Assembly (NCBI RefSeq): GCF_017308975.1
Contig: NZ_JADWPD010000022.1
Span: forward strand, 1-64,000
DNA length: 64,000 nt
Direction of reading: 5' to 3'
From: Amycolatopsis sp. MtRt-6
GTDB lineage: Bacteria > Actinomycetota > Actinomycetes > Mycobacteriales > Pseudonocardiaceae
Part shown: one piece after another, positions 8,463-16,412 of the stretch
Numbering within the stretch: position 1 is the first letter of the stretch
How the letters are laid out: the number at the start of each line of letters is the position of its first letter
Notes under the pieces: model-generated
Told to the model about the DNA's origin: nothing
What the model saw: only the letters and a program-made list of their open reading frames with translations
Database searches by the model: none
Position numbers and translations under genes: made by a program

Positions 8463-9280
8463 CGACCACCGAACCGGCCGCCGCGGCCCGCGAAATCGCC
8501 GTCGAGGCCGCCGGCGCGTACCAGGAAGCGTTGGGAGACCGCCTGATCGGCGTCTACCTGCTGGGCAGTTTGGCGTACGGCGGCTACTCCGCGGCCGCGA
8601 GCGACATCGACCTGGCCCTCGTGCTCACCGAAACCGGCGACGACGCCCGCTCGGCGGTCGAGCGCACGACGGCGGCACTGCAGGAGCGAAGCCCGCTGCA
8701 CCGCAAGCTTTCGGTGTTCTGGGCGTCGTTGCCGGCGTTGCGCGAAGGCCGCGACGACGGCCGTTTCCCGGCCCTGGACCGCTTGCAGCTCGCCGACGAC
8801 GGCCGGGTGCTGGCCGGCGAGGACGTCCGCGCGGAGGTCGCCCGTCCCGAGGCGGCGGAGCTGTTGCTGGAGAGCGCGGGCTTCGCGATCGCGGTCCTGG
8901 CGACCGACGAGGTGACAGCCGAGTTCACGTCGCCGAAGCGGCTGCTGGTGGACAAGGTGTGGTTCACGAAGGCGGTCCTGTTCCCGGTGCGGTTCCTGTA
9001 TTCCGGGACGACGTCGACGGGCCGCGCGGCGAACAACGACGAAGCGATCGAGTGGTACCTGACGCGGGAGGACGCCCCGGCGGCGTCGCTGGTGCGGCTG
9101 GCCCAGCAGGTCCGCGCGGGTCACCCGCTGGAGCCGGCGGAGGTCGAGCCGGAACTGGCGGCGGGGCTGGTTCCGTTGTACCGGTACTACATCGCGGCGG
9201 AATCCCGGCGGCTGCAGGAGTCGGGCGCGCCGCAGGAGCTGGTCGACGCCTTCGCCGGCTGGGACAAGCGGCTGGGATGA
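8459..9280 (+). CDS. Nucleotidyltransferase-fold protein (aminoglycoside adenylyltransferase-like)
   Basis: 273 residues. The N-terminal pol-beta-type nucleotidyltransferase motif is complete (LGSLAYGGYSAAASDIDLAL, a G-S followed by D-x-D), and the C-terminal half is helical as in ANT(3'')-type adenylyltransferases. It overlaps the HDO gene by ATGA, so it is translationally coupled. It could adenylylate a small molecule, including a product of the two upstream enzymes, or confer aminoglycoside tolerance; the sequence does not decide. Confidence 0.75.
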   Translation: MTTTEPAAAAREIAVEAAGAYQEALGDRLIGVYLLGSLAYGGYSAAASDIDLALVLTETGDDARSAVERTTAALQERSPLHRKLSVFWASLPALREGRDDGRFPALDRLQLADDGRVLAGEDVRAEVARPEAAELLLESAGFAIAVLATDEVTAEFTSPKRLLVDKVWFTKAVLFPVRFLYSGTTSTGRAANNDEAIEWYLTREDAPAASLVRLAQQVRAGHPLEPAEVEPELAAGLVPLYRYYIAAESRRLQESGAPQELVDAFAGWDKRLG

Positions 9281-9319
9281 AGCGGATCCGGCGGTGTGCG
9301 GGGAAGCACACCGCCGGTC

Positions 9320-10192
9320 TCACCGCAGGGTCAACGGCGTCTCCGACGCCACCCGCGTCAGCTTCTCCGGGTTGCGGACGAAATACAGCCCGCTGATCCG
9401 GCCACCCTCCACGCGCACCGCCATGATCCCGTCGAACTCGCCGTTGACGTGCAGGGCCAGCGCCGGGTTCCCGTTGACCACCGTCGGCATCCCGGCCACC
9501 GCCACCGCCGCCCTGCCGATGCCGCCCACGATGAACCGGACCACCTTGTCCGCGCCCGACACCGGGCGCAGGGCCGCCTGCTTGACGCCGCCGCCGTCGC
9601 TCATCAGGACCACGTCCGGGGCGAGCAGGTCCAGCAGCCCCTGCATGTCCTGGCCCTCGAGCGCCCGCTGGAACGACTCCAGCACCGCCCGCGTCTCCCG
9701 CGCCGAAACCACCTCACGCGGCCGTCGCGCGTCCACGTGCCGCCGCGCGCGGCTCGCGATCTGGCGGACCGCGGCGGGCGTTTTTCCCACCGCTTCGGCG
9801 ATTTCGTCGTACCCGACGTCGAACACCTCGCGCAGCACGAACACCGCGCGTTCGGTCGGCGCCAGCGTCTCGAGCACCAGCATCAGCGCCATCGACACGC
9901 TTTCGGCCAGCTCGACGTCCTCGGCGACGTCCGGCGTCGTCAACAGCGGCTCGGGCAGCCACGGCCCGACGTACGCCTCCCTGCGGCGCTGCACCGTGCG
10001 CAGCCGGTTGAGCGCGAGCCGGGTCGTGATCCGGACCAGGTACGCGCGCTCGTCGCGCACCCCGGCCAGGTCGACCTCGGCCCAGCGCAGCCACGTCTCC
10101 TGGAGGACGTCCTCCGCGTCGGCCGCCGAACCGAGCATCTCGTAGGCGACGGTGAACAGCAGGTTCCGGTGGGCGACGAAGGCTTCGGTCAT
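9320..10192 (-). CDS. ECF41-group sigma factor with SnoaL-like C-terminal domain
   Basis: RNA polymerase sigma factor of 290 residues. Region 2 is near the start (FTVAYEMLGSAADAEDVLQE), region 4 near residues 120-160, and a SnoaL/NTF2-like extension follows. Three ECF41 hallmarks are present: WLPEP in the linker, DGGG in the extension, and a C-terminal NPEKL close to NPDKL. The extension modulates activity in known members. It lies 14 bases downstream of doxX in the same direction. The ECF41-type promoter before doxX suggests the pair is autoregulated. Confidence 0.9.
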   Translation of the reverse strand: MTEAFVAHRNLLFTVAYEMLGSAADAEDVLQETWLRWAEVDLAGVRDERAYLVRITTRLALNRLRTVQRRREAYVGPWLPEPLLTTPDVAEDVELAESVSMALMLVLETLAPTERAVFVLREVFDVGYDEIAEAVGKTPAAVRQIASRARRHVDARRPREVVSARETRAVLESFQRALEGQDMQGLLDLLAPDVVLMSDGGGVKQAALRPVSGADKVVRFIVGGIGRAAVAVAGMPTVVNGNPALALHVNGEFDGIMAVRVEGGRISGLYFVRNPEKLTRVASETPLTLR

Positions 10193-10206
10193 GACGTCTG
10201 TTCCCC

Positions 10207-10584
10207 TCACGCGACGAAGTCCCCGAACCGGCCCCAGGCGACGAACGCCGCCACGGCCAGGTAGGCCAGGTTCAGCACGGCGAACGCGGCACTGCCGTGC
10301 CGGACGTGGGTGATCATCGCACCCACCATCAACAGCACCCAGCACACGGCGGTCACCGGCACCAGCACCGGCGCGATCCCGGTCGCCGCGGGCAGGATCA
10401 GGCCGAGCGCCGCGAGCAGCTCCAGCGTCCCGAGGCCCTTGACGAAGCCGGGAGCGGCGGCGGCCGTCCATTCCCCACCCGGCGCGGCCGCCAGCTTCGC
10501 CCGGGGCACGAAGACCTTGCCGACGCCTCCGGTCAAGGCCACGACGGCGAGCAAACCGGCCGCGATCCACAGGGCCACGTCCAT
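10207..10584 (-). CDS. DoxX-like membrane protein
   Basis: A four-helix inner-membrane protein of 125 residues, DoxX-like family (GGVGKVFVPRAKLAAAPG after the first helix, GLGTLELLAALGLILPA in the second). Family members are linked to redox and respiratory-chain stress, but the reaction is unknown. AGGAG precedes the ATG. It is the first gene of the operon with the ECF41 sigma factor and faces a divergent TetR gene. Confidence 0.85.
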   Translation of the reverse strand: MDVALWIAAGLLAVVALTGGVGKVFVPRAKLAAAPGGEWTAAAAPGFVKGLGTLELLAALGLILPAATGIAPVLVPVTAVCWVLLMVGAMITHVRHGSAAFAVLNLAYLAVAAFVAWGRFGDFVA

Positions 10585-10617
10585 GACGTTCTCCTCTCGA
10601 ACGGTGTCCGGCCACCA

Positions 10618-10644
10618 GACACCGCCCGGCGGGAAGTTGTGACA
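10618..10644 (-). promoter_or_regulatory. ECF41-type promoter for doxX-sigma
   Basis: On the minus strand TGTCACA (10638-10644) is followed after exactly 16 bases by TGTC (10618-10621). The published ECF41 consensus is TGTCACA-n16-CGTC, so only one base differs. It sits 34 bases before the doxX start, consistent with the ECF41 factor driving its own operon. Confidence 0.7.
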
Positions 10645-10654
10645 GCCTTGTTTC

Positions 10655-10674
10655 TGTACCTACTGGTATGTACA
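10655..10674. promoter_or_regulatory. TetR operator in the divergent region
   Basis: TGTACCTACTGGTATGTACA is a 20-bp near-palindrome (8 of 10 positions match between arms). It ends 10 bases before the TetR start and begins 10 bases beyond the -35 of the doxX promoter, so one site could control both directions. Confidence 0.7.
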
Positions 10675-10684
10675 GTCAGGCCCC

Positions 10685-11242
10685 ATGGGAACCAGGGACC
10701 AGCTCGTCGACAGCGCCCGCGCGCTGTTGTGGGAACGCGGCTACGTCGGCACCAGCCCCAAGGCCATCCAGCAGCGGGCCGGCGCGGGCCAGGGCAGCAT
10801 GTACCACCACTTCGCCGGCAAGAAGGACCTGGCGCTGGCCGCCGTGCGGCGCAGTGCCGAGGAACTCCTGACCGCCGCCGACGCGCAGCTGAGCACCCCC
10901 GGCACCGCCGTCGAGCGGATCACCGCCTACCTGCGGCGCGAGCGCGAAGTGCTCAAGGGCTGCCCCATCGGCAGGCTCAGCCAGGACCCCGACATCGTGG
11001 CCGACCCGGAGCTGCGCGCCCCGGTCGACGAGACGCTCACCCGCGTGCGCGCCCGGCTCGCCGAGGTCCTCGACGAAGGCCGCGCCGCGGGCGAACTGCC
11101 CGCCGGCCTGGACACCGCGGCGCTGGCCACCACCATCGTCGCCGTCCTGCAGGGCGGCTACGTACTGGCCCGCGCCGCGAACTCCCCCGAGCCGTTCGAC
11201 CAGGCCGTCTCCGGCGTGCTCGCACTGCTCACCGCCTGCTGA
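10685..11242 (+). CDS. TetR family regulator
   Basis: 185 residues; HTH in SPKAIQQRAGAGQGSMYHHFAGK, with LKGCPIGRLSQDPD in the ligand domain, typical of the group annotated with a TetR_C_16-like or LmrA/YxaF-like C-terminus. It starts beside its likely operator at 10655 and is followed after 20 bases by a bicupin gene, so it probably regulates itself, the cupin and perhaps doxX. The inducer is not evident. Confidence 0.88.
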   Translation: MGTRDQLVDSARALLWERGYVGTSPKAIQQRAGAGQGSMYHHFAGKKDLALAAVRRSAEELLTAADAQLSTPGTAVERITAYLRREREVLKGCPIGRLSQDPDIVADPELRAPVDETLTRVRARLAEVLDEGRAAGELPAGLDTAALATTIVAVLQGGYVLARAANSPEPFDQAVSGVLALLTAC

Positions 11243-11262
11243 ACCCCCAGGGAGAACCCGAA

Positions 11263-11991
11263 ATGCACGTCAGCCACGTCCCGGCCACCAGCACCCCGGC
11301 GCCCGCCGACGCGGTCAGCGGCAGCGCGTGGATCACCTCGCTCGCCGTCCCCGAAGGCCCGTCCCGCACCCGGGTCGACCGCGTGCAGTTCGCCCCCGGC
11401 GCCCGCACCCGCTGGCACCGGCACCCGCTCGGCCAGGTCCTCGTCGTCACCGACGGCACCGGCTACGTCCAGCGCCGCGGCGGCCCGGCCCAGCTGATCC
11501 GGCCGGGCGACACCGTCCGCGTCGCCGCCGGCGAATGGCACTGGCACGGCGCCACCGACACGACGTCGCTGACCCACCTGGCCATCGAGGAGCTCCCCGC
11601 CGACGGCACCCCGACCGAGCTCGGCGAGCCGGCGGGCGAAGGTGAACCGGCCGCCGTCCCGGCCTTCACCCGCACGCTGCTGCTCGACCAGCGGCTCCCG
11701 GCGCCCCGCGTGATCGATCACGTCGAAATCCGCCGGATCACCATCGCGCCGGGCGAGCACCTCGGCCTGCACGTCCACAACGGACCGGTGTTCGGCAGCA
11801 TCGAAACGGGTTCGGCCGTTTACCAGATCGAGGGCGAACCCGAAACCGTGCTCACCCCCGGCGACGTCTTCCACGAGCCCGAATCGGCGCGGATCGCCCG
11901 GTTCGACCCCCAGGGCGACGGGGTCACGTTCCTCGCCTACTTCCCGGCCGGACCAGGCGAGACGCCGAGCCTGACCATGCTGGACAGCTGA
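11263..11991 (+). CDS. Two-domain cupin protein
   Basis: 242 residues with two cupin folds. The N-terminal one keeps a full metal set (RWHRHPLGQ and EWHWHGA), very like manganese cupins of the hydroxynitrile-lyase-like family. The C-terminal one (GEHLGLHVHNGPVFGSIETG, GDVFHEP) also has metal-type histidines. Likely a small-molecule lyase, dioxygenase or isomerase; substrate unknown. It is cotranscribed with the TetR gene upstream. Confidence 0.85.
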   Translation: MHVSHVPATSTPAPADAVSGSAWITSLAVPEGPSRTRVDRVQFAPGARTRWHRHPLGQVLVVTDGTGYVQRRGGPAQLIRPGDTVRVAAGEWHWHGATDTTSLTHLAIEELPADGTPTELGEPAGEGEPAAVPAFTRTLLLDQRLPAPRVIDHVEIRRITIAPGEHLGLHVHNGPVFGSIETGSAVYQIEGEPETVLTPGDVFHEPESARIARFDPQGDGVTFLAYFPAGPGETPSLTMLDS

Positions 11992-12174
11992 CTCCACACT
12001 CCATGCCTCACCGGGGTACACGGCTGCGGGTTCATTGCGGTTCACCACATTTCCGAACTCTTTCCTCACAGACAAAGTTCTGGACAACGGGGCGCGCACG
12101 AGTCACGATTACGCCGTGCCCGCCCCTCGTTGACCTCCCGGAAAGAATCGGTTGGCTTTTCACAAGGCGGACAT

Positions 12175-12188
12175 TGTTATCGCTAACA
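12175..12188. promoter_or_regulatory. LacI-type operator, site 1 (DUF1996 gene)
   Basis: TGTTATCGCTAACA, a 14-bp palindrome with one central asymmetry, 65 bases before the DUF1996 start. Its reverse complement equals the site at 21411, and it differs by one base from the perfect palindrome at 25766. The form is that of LacI-family operators controlling sugar-utilisation genes. Confidence 0.75.
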
Positions 12189-12253
12189 GAGAACCGCTCC
12201 ACTGGTGTCGGGCCAGTGGATTCTCTTCCCCTTGAACCCCATGGAGTCCCTTC

Positions 12254-14023
12254 ATGCCCGGAAACACGGGAAAGCACCGCATCTCCCGACGAACCAAGAT
12301 CGCCACCGGCGTCCTCGCGCTGGCCGTGGCCGCCGGCGGCATCGCGGTGTCGACGACCTTCGGCGACCCCGGCCAGGCCAGCGCCGACGAGGCCGACGCG
12401 TCGCTCTACATCGACATCCTCAAGGTCGCGCCGAACAACAACGAGCCGGCGAACTCGCGCGGCGCGTCCACCGGCACCTTCACCGTGGACTGCGGCCGCA
12501 ACGAGAACGGCCACTTCAACCCGGACAACTTCGTCGCCCAGCCCGGCGTCCGCAACGGCGCCCAGCACCTGCACGACTACGTCGGCAACCTCTCGTCCAA
12601 CGCGGACTCGAACAACAAGAGCCTCGAAGCCGCCGGGACCACGTGCAAGAACGGGGACAAATCCGCCTATTTCTGGCCGGTTGTCCGCATCGACACCGAT
12701 GACGAAGAGAAGAACCCGCCGGCGAAGTCCCCGGACGGCGACCGCGACCAGGCGGCCCAGGACGCCGTCTCCCCGGTGATCACCTGCCCGGACGTCGCGA
12801 GCAAGTTGCCGGACGTCCCCGACTCGGCGATGGCCGAGGTCAACCGCAACCTCGACCTGCTCGACACCCAGCTCGACGAGGCCAACAAACGCCTGATCAG
12901 CACCAAGGGCCAAGGCGGCCCGAACTTCGTCCAGAACGCCATCCTCGGCCCGCTCAAGGACAAGCGCGTCGCCACCATCGACCGGATGGCCATCGCCATC
13001 GGCCGCACGGCGGCCAAGCCCCAGGGGCTCGGCTCCCTCGCTCCCTGCGCGCTCAAGGAGCAGGCCGGCAGCGGCGGCAACCCCGCGAGCAACGGCGGCG
13101 GCGCCCCCGGCGGCGCGGCCCAGCAGATCACCTGCCCGGACGTCGCGAGCAAGCTCCCCGCCGTCCCGGCGTCGGCCAAGGCCGAAGTGGACCGCAACCT
13201 CCAGCTGCTGAACACGCAGCTCCAGGAGGCCAACCAGCGGCTCGTCAGCACCCAGGGCCAGGGCGGCCCGAACTTCGTCCAGAACGCCATCCTCGGCCCG
13301 CTCAAGGACAAGCGCGTCGCCACCATCGACCGGATGGCCATCGCCATCGGCCGCACCGCCGCGCGGCCCCAGGGCCTCGACGCCCTCGCGCCGTGCACCC
13401 TCGGCCAGGGCGGCGGCAACGGCAACAACGGTGGCGCGACGGCGACGCCGCCGCTGCCCGGTCCGGACGCGAACAACGAGCTGCCGGAGAACGACGGCGA
13501 GATCCAGCGCCCGGCCAAGGTCGGCATCACCTTCCGCGGCAGCGCCGTGGGCAAGGTCGTCGCGATGCCGAAGTTCCTGCGCGCCCTCACCGGTGACGCC
13601 AAGCCGTCGATCAACGGCACCAAGAACACCCGGGCGGCGTGGACCTGCACCGGCTTCGAAAACCGGATCACCGACAAGTACCCGATCTGCCCGCAGGGCA
13701 GCAAGGTGGCGCGGATCCACGACTTCCCGAGCTGCTGGGACGGCAAGAACACCGACAGCGCCAACCACCGCACGCACATCGTGTTCCCGGACAAGGCCGG
13801 CCGCTGCCAGGCCGGGTTCAAGGCGGTGCCGCAGCTGCGGATCACGCTCGTCTACGACATCCCGCACGACATCCAGGTCAAGCGGCAGTACAAAGTGGAC
13901 TCGTTCCCGTCCGAGAAGCACAACCCCTTGTCGGACCACAACGACTTCGCGAACGTGATGTCGCAGAGGATCATGAACCAGGTCGTCAACTGCATCAACC
14001 GCAACAAGACCTGCAACGCCTGA
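12254..14023 (+). CDS. Secreted DUF1996 protein with duplicated insert
   Basis: 589 residues. The N-terminus is a signal peptide (arginine-rich, then IATGVLALAVAAGGIAV). DUF1996 is recognisable at both ends: N-terminal PGVRNGAQHLHDYVGN, and C-terminal VARIHDFPSCWDGK plus RTHIVFPDKAGRC. The two halves are split by two copies of a ~93-residue module (about residues 176-268 and 292-384) that starts ITCPDVASKLP and ends LAPC. DUF1996 proteins are common in fungi and actinomycetes and often cell-wall or sugar associated, but uncharacterised. GGAG lies seven bases before the ATG. The upstream LacI-type operator links it to the glycosidase genes. Confidence 0.85.
   Translation: MPGNTGKHRISRRTKIATGVLALAVAAGGIAVSTTFGDPGQASADEADASLYIDILKVAPNNNEPANSRGASTGTFTVDCGRNENGHFNPDNFVAQPGVRNGAQHLHDYVGNLSSNADSNNKSLEAAGTTCKNGDKSAYFWPVVRIDTDDEEKNPPAKSPDGDRDQAAQDAVSPVITCPDVASKLPDVPDSAMAEVNRNLDLLDTQLDEANKRLISTKGQGGPNFVQNAILGPLKDKRVATIDRMAIAIGRTAAKPQGLGSLAPCALKEQAGSGGNPASNGGGAPGGAAQQITCPDVASKLPAVPASAKAEVDRNLQLLNTQLQEANQRLVSTQGQGGPNFVQNAILGPLKDKRVATIDRMAIAIGRTAARPQGLDALAPCTLGQGGGNGNNGGATATPPLPGPDANNELPENDGEIQRPAKVGITFRGSAVGKVVAMPKFLRALTGDAKPSINGTKNTRAAWTCTGFENRITDKYPICPQGSKVARIHDFPSCWDGKNTDSANHRTHIVFPDKAGRCQAGFKAVPQLRITLVYDIPHDIQVKRQYKVDSFPSEKHNPLSDHNDFANVMSQRIMNQVVNCINRNKTCNA
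12779..13408 (+). repeat. Internal tandem duplication in the DUF1996 gene
   Basis: Copies at about 12779-13060 and 13127-13408 are offset by 348 bases. The central ~95 bases (encoding NFVQNAILGPLKDKRVATID and onward) are almost identical in DNA, implying recent duplication or gene conversion. The Gly/Asn-rich linkers after each copy differ. Confidence 0.85.
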
Positions 14024-14030
14024 CCCGCGC

Positions 14031-14061
14031 GGGTGCCCGCCGCGGACGGCGGCGGGCACCC
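14031..14061 (+). terminator. Hairpin terminator after the DUF1996 gene
   Basis: A perfect 13-bp stem GGGTGCCCGCCGC with a five-base loop, eight bases after the stop. No T-run follows, as usual in high-GC actinomycetes. The GH43 start follows at 14075 with GAGGAG between, so read-through is possible. Confidence 0.7.
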
Positions 14062-14074
14062 GTGAGGAGACACG

Positions 14075-15529
14075 ATGACGGTCCCGATCGTTCCGGGATT
14101 CCACCCCGACCCGTCGATCTGCCGGGTCGGCGACACGTACTACCTGGCGAATTCGAGCTTCGAGTACGTGCCGGGCGTCCCGATCCGGCGCAGCACCGAC
14201 CTCGTCTCCTGGGAGCTGGCCGGCCACGCGCTGACCCGGCCGAGCCAGCTGCCGCCGAGCGAGGGCGCGGCGAACACGGGCATCTACGCGCCGACGCTGC
14301 GGCACCACGACGGCCGCTTTCACGTCGTGACCACGAACATCCTCGAAGCCCACCGCGGCCAGCTGATCGTGACCGCCGAGGACCCGGCAGGCCCGTGGTC
14401 GGACCCGGTGCACGTGCGCGGCACCGCCGGCATCGACCCGGACCTGTGCTGGGACGACGCCGGCGGCTGCCACCTCACGTGGGCGTCGTTCCGGCCGGAC
14501 CTGCCGGGCATCGCGAGCGTGCCGATCGACCCGGCGACGGGCGCGATGCTCGCCGAGCCGCGGCTGCTGTGGAACGGCACGGGCCTGGCCGCACCGGAGG
14601 GCCCGCACCTGTACCGCGTCGACGGCTGGTGGTACCTGCTGCTCGCCGAAGGCGGCACCGAACGCGGCCACGCCGTCACCATCGCGCGCGCCCGCACCAT
14701 CGAGGGCCCCTACGAACCGGGGCCGGCGAACCCGATCCTGACCCACCGCAGCACGACGCACCGGGTGCAGAACACCGGGCACGGCGACCTGGTCGAGTGC
14801 GCCGACGGCAGCTGGGCGCTGGTGTACCTGGGCGTCCGGCCCCGCGGCAAGACACCGCAGTTCCACGTCAACGGCCGCGAAACCTTCCTGGCCGGCGTGG
14901 ACTGGGTCGACGGCTGGCCCGTCGTCGACGAGCACCGGTTCCCGGTCACCCCGGCGGACAACAGCTTCACGGACACCTTTCCGACGGCGGAAACGCACCC
15001 GCGCTGGGTGGCCCCGGGCGCGGCTCCCCGCACCCACTGGACCGCCCCCGGTGAGCTGGTCCTGACGCGGGCCCTGCTGACCAGGGCCCTCGACGAGTAC
15101 TGGACGGCGGTGGCCCGCCTCGACGTTTCCCTCGGCACAGCCGCGTTCGTGGTGCGCATCGACGACCGGCACTGGTACGGCCTCACGGCGGACGGCGCCA
15201 CCGTGACGGCGACGGTCGCGATCGGCCCGGTCGTGCAGGCCGTCACGACGGTCGCGGCCGGGCCGGTCGTCGCCCTGCGGATCCGTGCGCTCGAGCCGCC
15301 CCTTTCCGGCCCGTTCCACGAGGCGGCCGAGCCGGACCTCGTCGAGCTGTCGGTCCTGCGCGACGACGACCGGGCGGAGGTCCTGGGCACGTTCGACGGG
15401 AGGTACCTGTCCACCGAGGTAGCGGCGGGCTTCACCGGCCGGATGATCGGTGTCGAAGTGCGCGGGGGAAGCGTGGTGCTGCGGGAATTCCGCTACTCGG
15501 CGGAGCGGCCCGGGAGCGCCACGGGGTAG
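14075..15529 (+). CDS. GH43 beta-xylosidase/arabinofuranosidase-like, intracellular
   Basis: 484 residues without signal peptide. A five-bladed propeller GH43 domain carries the usual acids: Asp in PGFHPDPSIC (base), Asp in GIDPDLCW (pKa modulator) and Glu in APEGPHLYR (acid). A C-terminal beta-sandwich with the family HFPV-like junction (EHRFPVTPADNSFTDTF) follows. It probably releases xylose or arabinose from imported oligosaccharides, complementing the secreted GH62 and GH43 enzymes downstream. Its 3' end overlaps the convergent SDR gene by 37 bases. Confidence 0.88.
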   Translation: MTVPIVPGFHPDPSICRVGDTYYLANSSFEYVPGVPIRRSTDLVSWELAGHALTRPSQLPPSEGAANTGIYAPTLRHHDGRFHVVTTNILEAHRGQLIVTAEDPAGPWSDPVHVRGTAGIDPDLCWDDAGGCHLTWASFRPDLPGIASVPIDPATGAMLAEPRLLWNGTGLAAPEGPHLYRVDGWWYLLLAEGGTERGHAVTIARARTIEGPYEPGPANPILTHRSTTHRVQNTGHGDLVECADGSWALVYLGVRPRGKTPQFHVNGRETFLAGVDWVDGWPVVDEHRFPVTPADNSFTDTFPTAETHPRWVAPGAAPRTHWTAPGELVLTRALLTRALDEYWTAVARLDVSLGTAAFVVRIDDRHWYGLTADGATVTATVAIGPVVQAVTTVAAGPVVALRIRALEPPLSGPFHEAAEPDLVELSVLRDDDRAEVLGTFDGRYLSTEVAAGFTGRMIGVEVRGGSVVLREFRYSAERPGSATG

Positions 15530-16353
15530 TCGTGCGCGAAGTCGGCCGACCGGCTGACCGCCGCCCACGTCTCGGCCTCCGCCAGCTGCTGCCGCGAATA
15601 GGACTGGGCGAGGCCGACGGCATTCTCGCCGAGCAGCAGGTGGGACGGCGGGTTCCCGCTCTTGACCACGCGCACCAGGATCTCGCCGGCCCGTTTCGGG
15701 TCGCCCGCGGTGACGGCCGGGTGATCCCACGTCATCGCGCCGACGGTGGCCGCGTACTCCGCGGGGACGTCGTGGACCTGCATGGACGGGCCGGCCCAGT
15801 CGGTGGCGAACCCGCTCGGCTCGACCACGACGTACCGGATGCCCAGCGGCCCGGTCTCGGCCGCCAGCACGCGCGTGAAGCCGTCGACGGCGAACTTCGC
15901 GGCCTGGTAGGAGGCCAGGCCCGGCGTGCCGCCGACCCGGCCGCCGATCGACGAGAACTGCACGATCGTGCCCGCGCCCTGGGCCTTCAGGACCGGGAGA
16001 GCCGCGAGGGAAACGTGGTAGACACCCCAGAAGTTGGTGTCGAACTGCCGCCTGAAGTCCGCCTCGGAAGCGGTCTCGGCGGGCGCGACGTTGGCGTAGC
16101 CGGCGTTGTTGACCACGACGTCGATACGGCCGAACCGCGCGACGGCGGCCCGCACCGCGGCCTCCGCCGCGCCGCGATCGGTGACGTCGAGGGCCAGCGG
16201 CAGGACGCGGTCGCCGTACTGCCGCACGAGGTCGTCGAGCTGCTCCGGCTTGCGGGCGGTGGCGACCACCCGATCGCCGTCCTCGAGGGCGGCGGCGGCG
16301 AGGTTGCGGCCGAAGCCGCGGGACGAGCCGGTGATGAACCATGTCTGAGTCAT
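15493..16353 (-). CDS. SDR family oxidoreductase
   Basis: A 286-residue classical short-chain dehydrogenase. The cofactor motif is TGSSRGFG, then NNAG, catalytic Ser in FSSIGG and YxxxK in YQAAK. The early arginine after the glycine loop suggests NADPH preference. Substrate unknown. It is transcribed divergently from a TetR gene with palindromic sites between, so regulation by that TetR is likely. Confidence 0.92.
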   Translation of the reverse strand: MTQTWFITGSSRGFGRNLAAAALEDGDRVVATARKPEQLDDLVRQYGDRVLPLALDVTDRGAAEAAVRAAVARFGRIDVVVNNAGYANVAPAETASEADFRRQFDTNFWGVYHVSLAALPVLKAQGAGTIVQFSSIGGRVGGTPGLASYQAAKFAVDGFTRVLAAETGPLGIRYVVVEPSGFATDWAGPSMQVHDVPAEYAATVGAMTWDHPAVTAGDPKRAGEILVRVVKSGNPPSHLLLGENAVGLAQSYSRQQLAEAETWAAVSRSADFAHDYPVALPGRSAE

Positions 16354-16374
16354 GCAGTTAGTACAACCCTGTTT

Positions 16375-16398
16375 CGTTAATAACGCAACTGTGTTGCG
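16375..16398. promoter_or_regulatory. Palindromic operators between SDR and TetR genes
   Basis: Two overlapping palindromes: CGTTAATAACG (16375-16385) and CGCAAC-TGT-GTTGCG (16384-16398). They lie 15-45 bases from both starts, placed to control both genes. The second is a typical TetR-size site. Confidence 0.65.
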
Positions 16399-16412
16399 CT
16401 ACGATGTGTGGC

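Noticed and set aside
12032..16342. A 1436-codon minus-strand frame
   Set aside because: Only its left part beyond 15493 overlaps real genes in other frames; it has Arg/Ala/Gly-rich nonsense composition and opposes DUF1996 and GH43 with clear domains.
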